Source: Gp6-AA40 sp050742535
Lineage (GTDB): Bacteria > Acidobacteriota > Vicinamibacteria > Vicinamibacterales > UBA2999
DNA length: 8,420 nucleotides
Reading direction: 5' to 3'
Assembly (NCBI GenBank): GCA_050742535.1
Contig: JBOGIQ010000271.1
Span: 1 to 8,420 of the forward strand
In this document: positions 1-5,832 of the stretch, piece by piece
How positions within the stretch are numbered: position 1 is the stretch's first letter
Layout of the letters: each line of letters starts with the position of its first letter
Program-made: the position numbers and the translations under genes
Notes under the pieces: generated by a model
Told to the model about the DNA's origin: nothing
Databases searched by the model: none
What the model saw: the letters and a program-made list of their open reading frames with translations, nothing else

Positions 1-436
1 GCCTGTATTGGAACCGCAGCGTGAACCGATTGAGCAGCGTGTCGTTGGCGTCCCGTCGTCCGGCGTTGACGTTGTGTGCGGTGAGGATGATGCGCTTCCG
101 CAGCAGCTTGTAGTACGTCATCAACACCACGCGGTCGAAGGTGTCGTAGCCGTTGTTCCAGAGGATATGGAAGATGCGCGGCTGCGCGCTCCAGGCGTAG
201 CTCACGAGGCGGCGATAGTACGCAACAACGCGCGAAATCCGTGGGAGCCGTCCGGCGCCCTCGTGCAGGGGTGGCTTGAAGATCAGCGTCCGCACGGTCG
301 GAGTGGCAGCGAAGTCCTCCGGCGTAAAATCCTCGCCCGCGATGAAATCGACGTCGATGCCTTCGTTGCCGAGTGCGGTGCCCATGCCGTAGGCGTACGG
401 CCGATCCCACCCGCCCGTCAGGAGCGCGATGTTCAC
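1..436 (-). CDS. Glycosyltransferase, GT4-like, N-terminal part (cut by left window edge)
   Basis: This gene begins at a GTG whose first base is 436 and stays open to base 1, so about 145 N-terminal residues are visible and the C-terminal nucleotide-sugar domain lies outside. The protein starts VNIALLTGGWDRPYAYGMGT, a first Rossmann beta strand followed by a loop. Near residue 120 it has KRIILTAHNVNAGRRD, resembling the 'TAHNV' strand-loop of GT4 (GT-B fold) enzymes that build polysaccharides, followed by an Asn/Arg-rich segment (NDTLLNRFTLRFQYR) common in these proteins. GTG overlaps the stop of the upstream asparagine-synthetase-like gene as GTGA (433-436). No clear Shine-Dalgarno precedes it, so coupling to asnB translation is likely. 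Inferred role: transfer of a sugar from a nucleotide donor to a lipid-linked or polysaccharide acceptor at the cytoplasmic membrane. The class is fairly secure; donor and acceptor cannot be told. Confidence 0.8.
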   Translation of the reverse strand, partial: MNIALLTGGWDRPYAYGMGTALGNEGIDVDFIAGEDFTPEDFAATPTVRTLIFKPPLHEGAGRLPRISRVVAYYRRLVSYAWSAQPRIFHILWNNGYDTFDRVVLMTYYKLLRKRIILTAHNVNAGRRDANDTLLNRFTLRFQYR

Positions 437-2364
437 TGCGATGCCGCGGCTCGCACGTCGAGCGGGAGTGAGTCGCCGTGTGCCGAGCCTGATGGCAACG
501 GCTGCTGCTGCCGCAGCCACTGTTCGAACATGGCCAGGCTGTAGAGCAGCTTGTGGTTGTCGTCGCGCCCCGAGCGGTGATCGTCCAGCAGCCGGCGCAC
601 CGGCTCCGGTTCGAGCAGGTCGAACATGAGCGAGCGCGGATCGACCAGCGAGGACAGCAGCGTGCTGTCGGCCGACGATTGCAGCCACTGATCGACGACG
701 TTCACCGCGAACCCGCGCTTCTTGCGTCCGAGAAGGGCTTTCGGCAGGTGCCGTTCGCAGACCAGGCGGTGCAGCCACTTGCCATGCCGTCCCCGGATCT
801 TCATCGAAGGCCGCAGCCGCTCCGCGAACTCGACGATCGTCCGGTCCAGGTATGGGACGCGCACTTCGAGACTGTGTGCCATCGACAGCTTGTCGCCGAA
901 CATCAGCAGTTCGTCGGGCAGCGACGATCGGATCTCGATGTGCTGAAAATGGGCGAGTTCATCGAGATGAACGGTTTCCGGTCCGAGCGCCTCCCATGCC
1001 TCTACGCGGTCGAATGCCTTCGGAGGCGGCCCTCCCCGGAACAGGCCCGCAATTCGCTCGACGGGAGCGAGAGAGAACACGTGCTCGAAGCGGTCGAGCC
1101 GATCCTCGACGCCGAGCGCGTAGATGCCTCGTTTTGCCGTTTCATTGCGCGGCAACCGCTTGATCGCGCTGCCGATGACGCCGCGCACGGGGCCTGGGAG
1201 CTTGCGCCAGGTCTGGCCGTAATGGATGCCGAAGTGGCGCTTGTACCCGCAGAACAGCTCGTCCGGCCCCTGCCCGATGAGCGCCACTTTCACGTCCTGC
1301 CGGGCGCGCCGGCTTACGAAATACATCGGGACGATAGACGAGGAGGCGATGGGTTCTTCGAGACTGCTGACGATCGTCGGCAGCGATTCCTCGAATTCAC
1401 GCCGGTCGAGCTGTACGGGCACGTGCCGTCCGCCGAGCAGCGCCGCGGTTTCAGCGGCGTCCGCCAATTCGTCGTCTTCGAACGTACTCCCGTAGCCGAC
1501 GGTATAGGCGGGCCAGTCGCGCCCGTATTCCTGCATGAGCGCGAGCAACAGCCCGGAATCGAGGCCGCCACTGAGCAACAGACCCACCGGCACGTCGCTC
1601 AGCAGATGACGCTTGACGGCTGCTCTGTAGAGGGCGAGCAATTCCTCAGCGGCTTCGTTCTCGTCCTTGTCGCTGGCGAACGGCTCCGGCGTGTAGCGAT
1701 ACCACCGTTCCTCGCGGCACGTGCCCTGCTCGACGACGAGCATCGTGCCCGGCGCCAGCTTGCGTACGCCTTTGAAGATCGTCAGCGGCGATGGGGTGTA
1801 GCGATACCTGAGAAACAGGTTCAGGGCGGTGGGATCGATGTCCGGACGGTTCCGGTCGGCCGCGAGCACTGCTCGTATCTCGGAACCGAACGTCAGTGTC
1901 CCGGCGTCCAGCCTGTAGTAGACGAGCTTGATGCCCATCGCGTCGCGGGCGACGACGAGCCGCTTCCGGCGGACGTCCCAAATGGCGAGGCCGAACATCC
2001 CGTTCAGACGGCCAAACAGGCCGGTGCCCCACTGCTTGAATCCATGCACGATCACTTCCGTGTCGCAGTTGGTGCGGAACGTGTGGCCGTGCGTCTCGAG
2101 CTCCGCGCGCAGTTCCTTGAAGTTGTAGATCTCGCCGTTGAAGACCACCCAGACCGTGCGTTCCGCGTCGGACATCGGTTGATGGCCGAGGGCTAGATCG
2201 ATGATCGAGAGGCGGCGGAAACCAAAGCCGAGCGGACCCTCGATCAGGTAGCCCTCGTCGTCCGGTCCACGATGGCGGATCGACGCGGCCATGCGACGGA
2301 TCGTGTCGGCGTCGACCGGCCTCTCGAGGTTCCCGAAATTAAACTGTCCAGCGATCCCGCACAT
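433..2364 (-). CDS. asnB: Asparagine synthase-like glutamine amidotransferase (AsnB family, 643 aa)
   Basis: The start is fixed by the ATG that places catalytic Cys at residue 2 (MCGIAG), the Ntn nucleophile after Met removal. The N-terminal glutaminase domain (about 1-200) has R51 in RLSIID, N76-G77-E78 in FNGEIY and D101 in CDTEV, the glutamine-binding set. The C-terminal synthetase domain (about 230-620) has the PP-loop SGGLDS at 265-270 and a conserved SMAHSLEVRVPYLD block at 494-507. In the motif usually written GEGxDELFGGY this protein reads GQGPDELFCGY (364-374), so the usual Glu is Gln365. The length is slightly above E. coli AsnB, with a low-complexity tail after about residue 620. 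Family role: glutamine-dependent, ATP-driven amidation of a carboxylate through an acyl-AMP. In sugar loci, homologues such as WbpS and WbtH are linked to uronamide formation, and the neighbours here favour that over housekeeping asparagine synthesis. No good Shine-Dalgarno is visible. It sits 12 bp after the toroid gene and overlaps the glycosyltransferase by 4 bp. Confidence 0.93.
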   Translation of the reverse strand: MCGIAGQFNFGNLERPVDADTIRRMAASIRHRGPDDEGYLIEGPLGFGFRRLSIIDLALGHQPMSDAERTVWVVFNGEIYNFKELRAELETHGHTFRTNCDTEVIVHGFKQWGTGLFGRLNGMFGLAIWDVRRKRLVVARDAMGIKLVYYRLDAGTLTFGSEIRAVLAADRNRPDIDPTALNLFLRYRYTPSPLTIFKGVRKLAPGTMLVVEQGTCREERWYRYTPEPFASDKDENEAAEELLALYRAAVKRHLLSDVPVGLLLSGGLDSGLLLALMQEYGRDWPAYTVGYGSTFEDDELADAAETAALLGGRHVPVQLDRREFEESLPTIVSSLEEPIASSSIVPMYFVSRRARQDVKVALIGQGPDELFCGYKRHFGIHYGQTWRKLPGPVRGVIGSAIKRLPRNETAKRGIYALGVEDRLDRFEHVFSLAPVERIAGLFRGGPPPKAFDRVEAWEALGPETVHLDELAHFQHIEIRSSLPDELLMFGDKLSMAHSLEVRVPYLDRTIVEFAERLRPSMKIRGRHGKWLHRLVCERHLPKALLGRKKRGFAVNVVDQWLQSSADSTLLSSLVDPRSLMFDLLEPEPVRRLLDDHRSGRDDNHKLLYSLAMFEQWLRQQQPLPSGSAHGDSLPLDVRAAASQ

Positions 2365-2376
2365 GGCTCGTTTGCG

Positions 2377-3660
2377 TCAGCTTGCCAGAATCGTTTCGGC
2401 GCGACGGCGTTCCGTGGATATGGACTCGTCGCTGGTGTTCCGGGCGTTATCCGCCGCGTTCGCCAGCCAGAACGACAGGCTGCGGAACATCTGCGACTGG
2501 GCCCATCGGTGCATGGGGACGTTGTCCCATCCCACCATCAGCTGCCTGGCGCGGAACGATCCGTCCGGCTTGACCCAGTCCCTGAGAACGGCGGCAATGA
2601 CGGTGTGCAGCGTGGCGTTCAACCTAGGGAACAGGCCGCCGAGCAGCACGCCGAGGTTGATGGCCTCAGCGCAGTCGTAGAGCTCGCGCTTATACACCGT
2701 CAGCCGCGGCGCCTTGGAAAACGGCTTGGGCAGTCCGTCGCCATCGAGCAGGTTGGCGAGGTAATACTCAACGCCCCGCTCGAGCGCGGAGAGGGTCCGT
2801 TCGTGCCCGGTCAACGCGTGAATCTTCGCCAGCGCTTTCATCACGAAACAGGTGTGAAAGTGATCGACGAAGTCGCGCACGCCGTCGACCGCGTACTGCC
2901 AGGAGCCGTCCGGGTTCTGCGTGTCGAGAACGAACGCGAGATTCCGCTGCGCCGCGGTCCAGTACGCGGGCTCGTCGAACATCCGCGCCGCGCTCGTCAG
3001 CAGAAACGCGCGGTAGGCGGCGGCGTTGATCACACCGCCGCCGTCGAACGGGGTATACGAGCAGCTGGCCGCGTCGGCCGAGACGGGAAACGCCTTGATG
3101 TCGTTCGCCGCGTGGCGCGCGATGGAGGCCATGATGCGCAGCGAGTCTTCGCGGCCGGTGATTTCATATCCGAGCAGGAACGCTTCGTAGACGTACGGGG
3201 TCGTCGTGATCAGCGGCGTGTCGCGTGCGATCGTTCCATTTCGGGTCACCCAGTCGAACGGATACCCCCAGCAGTATTCGTCGAAACCAGGGCAGCGTGT
3301 CCGTTCGAGTGCGTCGAGGTACGCCTCCATGTGCTGCAGATGTCCGCGCTGGCCGGTGACCCGGTACAGATAGCCAAAGCCCATCGCATAGTGGGCGTCA
3401 GCGATCGGGAAGCGCAGCTTCGGTCCAAGCACACGCCGGACGCCGGGCGCGAACGCCTCGCAGAACACCAGCGGCGCCACGGCGATCGCACCCAGCTTCC
3501 CCCGGCGGTAATACAGTGACTTCGCCGCGCCACCGATCGGGCCCGAGTACAGGGTCTGGTGATCGTAGGAGGACGTCCCAAACCCTGCAAGCCACGGCAC
3601 GAAGCGATCGATGACGGCGTGTCTGACGGCCGCGTCGAGGCTGCTCGTCCGTTCAGACAC
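2377..3660 (-). CDS. Alpha/alpha-toroid protein of a polysaccharide locus (VpsJ-like), 427 aa
   Basis: I cannot assign a reaction. The protein is almost all helical, with regularly spaced helix pairs and aromatic-rich turns, as in (alpha/alpha)6 barrels. Two QxxDGSW-like turns are visible: QNPDGSWQY (248-256) and VKPDGSFRAR (363-372). Such turns occur in terpene-cyclase-fold and glycoside-hydrolase/epimerase toroids. Possible active-site residues include D88/H90 (ADAHYAMG), D127/E128 (FDEYCWGYPFDW), H267/H269 (DHFHTCF) and D329 (YDCAEAINLG). The general appearance recalls VpsJ-type polysaccharide-biosynthesis proteins; GH88/GH105-like hydrolases or glucuronyl C5-epimerase C-domains are alternatives. 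No signal peptide or membrane helix is evident, suggesting a cytoplasmic site. The GTG start is supported by GGTGGAG with a 7-base spacer. It overlaps the oxidoreductase gene by 8 bp and lies 12 bp before asnB, so it is co-transcribed with them. Confidence 0.85.
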   Translation of the reverse strand: MSERTSSLDAAVRHAVIDRFVPWLAGFGTSSYDHQTLYSGPIGGAAKSLYYRRGKLGAIAVAPLVFCEAFAPGVRRVLGPKLRFPIADAHYAMGFGYLYRVTGQRGHLQHMEAYLDALERTRCPGFDEYCWGYPFDWVTRNGTIARDTPLITTTPYVYEAFLLGYEITGREDSLRIMASIARHAANDIKAFPVSADAASCSYTPFDGGGVINAAAYRAFLLTSAARMFDEPAYWTAAQRNLAFVLDTQNPDGSWQYAVDGVRDFVDHFHTCFVMKALAKIHALTGHERTLSALERGVEYYLANLLDGDGLPKPFSKAPRLTVYKRELYDCAEAINLGVLLGGLFPRLNATLHTVIAAVLRDWVKPDGSFRARQLMVGWDNVPMHRWAQSQMFRSLSFWLANAADNARNTSDESISTERRRAETILAS

Positions 3661-4783
3661 GGACGTGCTCCACCGGGGGAACCTGCGGGGCTGCAGACGC
3701 GAGTTGTGCCGATAACTGCTCGAAGATCCGGTCCATGATCACGGCCGTCAGCACGATTTCACGGTGGCTGGCGGGCGGGTCACCTTCATTCCGCACGCTG
3801 CGGCAGAACGCCTCGATGCAGTGTTTGAGGCCGGCATCGTCATGAAAATCAGCGCGCAGAAAACGACCGATGTTGCGCCGGCTGTTGCGCAGGTACTCGA
3901 ACGCCTGGTGCACGGGCGGCAGGAAGTAGTTGACGTAGCTCTTGTAGTTGCGAGCGCGGACGCGGACAAGCGTGTGGTGCACGTTGTCGACGATGAGCGA
4001 GTTCACGGGCCCGTAGATACGGACGCCGTTGACCGGCGGCGAGACCTGGCTCGAAAAGACGAAGTAGCCGGTCGTATTGTGGCGATCCGAGATATGGACG
4101 CGCAGTTCGTCGATGATCGAGGTCTCGCCGATGCTGCGGAGCAGCGGACTGGTGTGGCCGAACGCAACCACCTCGGGGTCGTCGGTGTGGAGGAACTCCG
4201 CGATCCGCGCGATGCCGTGGCTGATGATGTTGTGCAGCAACTGACCGGGCAGGCGCCGGACCCAGTGCTGCCGATCGCCGAGCAGCGCTTTCGCGTACGG
4301 AGCGTCGCCGAACGAGTAGTTGTAGTGGCTCTCGATGTGGACCGGCGGACCGCCCAGAAATCCCTGCCGAATCAGCTGGCGTGCCTCGACGTTCTCCCAC
4401 GTATGCTGGAGATTGTGCCCGGCGGTCACCTGGCGGCCGCGTGCACGAGCCCGCTCGATGACCACGGACGCCTCGGCGGCCGTCAGCGTGAACGGCTTCT
4501 CGACGTAGACGTGAACGCCGGCATCCAGGCACTGGAGCGCCAGGGAATAGTGGCCCTCCGGCGGCGTCGTGATGTGCACGATATCCGGCCGCGCCTCCGT
4601 GAGCAGCGTGCGAACGTCGCTCGAGAAATGGGGAATGCCGTTCCGCTCGGCCAACTGCTGCGCCATCAGCAGCTCCCGGTCGCAGGTGCCGACAACGGTG
4701 GCGTCGGGGATGCGGCGGATCGCGTCGATGTGCTGATCGGCGATTTTGCCGCAGCCGATGAGAGCGATACGGAGTGGTGTCAC
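3653..4783 (-). CDS. Gfo/Idh/MocA-family NAD(P)-dependent sugar oxidoreductase (376 aa)
   Basis: The N-terminal Rossmann domain opens PLRIALIGCGKIADQHIDAI, with the dinucleotide motif GCGKIA at 10-15. D35 (GTCDR) ends beta 2 and would contact the adenosine ribose, favouring NAD over NADP. EKPF at 95-98 carries the family Lys96. In the C-terminal domain LLHNIISHGIARI (183-195) supplies His184/His189 at the place of the usual DxxxH general base, with Asn185 near it. Family role: reversible oxidation of a sugar or nucleotide-sugar hydroxyl; WlbA/WbpB-type 3-oxidation is one known example, but nothing here fixes the position oxidised. An in-frame open stretch extends upstream to 4969, but those 62 residues are the out-of-frame image of the epimerase C-terminus and precede the Rossmann strand. 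I therefore chose the GTG at 4783, which overlaps the epimerase stop as GTGA. Length 376 is normal for the family. Confidence 0.92.
   Translation of the reverse strand: MTPLRIALIGCGKIADQHIDAIRRIPDATVVGTCDRELLMAQQLAERNGIPHFSSDVRTLLTEARPDIVHITTPPEGHYSLALQCLDAGVHVYVEKPFTLTAAEASVVIERARARGRQVTAGHNLQHTWENVEARQLIRQGFLGGPPVHIESHYNYSFGDAPYAKALLGDRQHWVRRLPGQLLHNIISHGIARIAEFLHTDDPEVVAFGHTSPLLRSIGETSIIDELRVHISDRHNTTGYFVFSSQVSPPVNGVRIYGPVNSLIVDNVHHTLVRVRARNYKSYVNYFLPPVHQAFEYLRNSRRNIGRFLRADFHDDAGLKHCIEAFCRSVRNEGDPPASHREIVLTAVIMDRIFEQLSAQLASAAPQVPPVEHVRV
3668..3674 (-). promoter_or_regulatory. Shine-Dalgarno site deciding the GTG start of the toroid gene
   Basis: On the minus strand this reads GGTGGAG, with a 7-base spacer to the GTG at 3660. 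It lies within the last codons of the oxidoreductase gene, so initiation occurs 8 bp before the upstream stop. No other start codon occurs in the first residues of the toroid protein. Confidence 0.65.
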
Positions 4784-5832
4784 GCCGGTCGCCCCAGCGA
4801 TGCGAAAAAGAGCCGCGACGCGTCGTCGAACGCGACGCGCGGACGCCAGCCGAGCAGGCGCTTGGCCTTGTCGTTCGAATAGCGCTGGCGCTTCCACTCC
4901 GCAGCCGCCCGCCGGCGGTTGAACCGCGGCGGCAGCTGACCCTGTGACCACGCCGCGTACCGCTCCCACACGGCCGACAGCGCGTACGCCAGCGGATACG
5001 GAAGCGGCACCGACACGAATCGCTGCACGTGCCGCTTGTAGAGGCGAAGAAAGCCGCGGCTCGTCGGCAGATCATCGTCCACCGCGTTGAACGCCTCTCC
5101 CTCGACACCCGGGACGAGACCGGCCCGCACGATCAGCTCGGCGCAGTTGTCCACGTAGGTGAAGGGGATACGGTTCGAGCCGCCGAGATGGATGAAGAAG
5201 CCGAACGTGTTGATGCCGATGCGTCCCGTCAGCGCCTTTGTGCCGGGGCCGAACACCGCACCCGGACGCACGATCACGTACGGGACGCCGGAGCGCGTGT
5301 GATAGTCCCTGACGAGCTGCTCCTGCTTGAGCTTTCCATAGCCGTACGGGTCGAACCGTTCCCGGGCGTGTGTCTCGAGCGGGGTGTTTTCATCGAACAA
5401 CGCGCCGTAGCGGCGCTCTTTCGTTGAGTAGACCGCAAACGAACTGACGTTCACGAACCGCTTCAGCGTCCGGCCACCGACCGCCGCGTCGAGCAGGTTC
5501 CGTGTCGTCAGCACGGAATTCATGAAACAGCCGGCATAGGACTTGTCCATTCCCGCCGCCAGGTGGAAGATCACCGTCGCCTGGGCGGCCGCGCGCTCAC
5601 AATCCTCGCGCGACAACAAATTCCCCTCGATCACCTCGATCGCGGAATCGTGCCCGCTGATGACGTCGTGCAATCGGGTGACGTTGCTCGATGGCCGGAC
5701 GAAACAGCGCACCCGCCGGAAGCCGTAGTCGAGCAGCGTCTTGACCACGCGCGTGCCGATGAAGCCGTTGGCGCCCGTCACGAGGACCGGCTGGCCGGGA
5801 TCGACGATCCACGCCTGACTAATGTCGTTCAT
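4780..5832 (-). CDS. NAD-dependent epimerase/dehydratase, extended SDR (350 aa)
   Basis: An extended short-chain dehydrogenase/reductase acting on nucleotide sugars. The cofactor motif GANGFIG is at 20-26 after the beta-1 strand PVLVTG. FHLAAG at 89-94 is the second cofactor loop. VNVSSFAVY at 127-135 carries the catalytic Ser. YGYGK at 163-167 supplies the Tyr163/Lys167 pair, and VIVRPGAVFGPG (187-198) follows as in UDP-glucose 4-epimerase relatives. The C-terminal part (about 310-345), with SNDKAKRLLGWRPRV, is the usual end of sugar epimerases. Epimerase, dehydratase and reductase functions all use this scaffold; sequence alone does not choose. The ATG is preceded by GGGAG with an unusually short 3-base gap. 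The gene begins inside the end of the NodB-fold gene (14 bp overlap) and ends with a 4 bp GTGA overlap onto the oxidoreductase, so the two sugar enzymes probably work in consecutive steps. Confidence 0.92.
   Translation of the reverse strand: MNDISQAWIVDPGQPVLVTGANGFIGTRVVKTLLDYGFRRVRCFVRPSSNVTRLHDVISGHDSAIEVIEGNLLSREDCERAAAQATVIFHLAAGMDKSYAGCFMNSVLTTRNLLDAAVGGRTLKRFVNVSSFAVYSTKERRYGALFDENTPLETHARERFDPYGYGKLKQEQLVRDYHTRSGVPYVIVRPGAVFGPGTKALTGRIGINTFGFFIHLGGSNRIPFTYVDNCAELIVRAGLVPGVEGEAFNAVDDDLPTSRGFLRLYKRHVQRFVSVPLPYPLAYALSAVWERYAAWSQGQLPPRFNRRRAAAEWKRQRYSNDKAKRLLGWRPRVAFDDASRLFFASLGRPA

Noticed and set aside
8..544. A 178-residue plus-strand open frame at the left end
   Set aside because: It opposes the partial glycosyltransferase, whose minus-strand translation has an N-terminal Rossmann strand and a TAHNV motif.
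553..2196. A 547-residue open frame on the plus strand opposite the asparagine-synthetase-like gene
   Set aside because: It is the antisense image of a GC-rich gene with a clear family match. It shows no recognisable domain and has the Arg/Glu/Val/Asp-rich composition typical of such shadows.
2272..3519. A 415-residue plus-strand open frame opposite the toroid gene
   Set aside because: Antisense shadow. The minus-strand frame has a good ribosome site, toroid-like turns and operon spacing, while this one has no motif.
3764..4882. A 372-residue plus-strand open frame opposite the oxidoreductase
   Set aside because: Antisense shadow of a gene with an unmistakable Rossmann motif and EKP block.
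4784..4969. An upstream 62-residue extension of the oxidoreductase
   Set aside because: It is the alternative frame of the epimerase C-terminus, Ala/Arg/Gly-rich, and precedes the first Rossmann strand; the GTG at 4783 fits the GTGA junction.
3849..5108. A 419-residue minus-strand open frame spanning the epimerase end and oxidoreductase
   Set aside because: It is an out-of-frame reading of both genes with very high Arg content and no domain.
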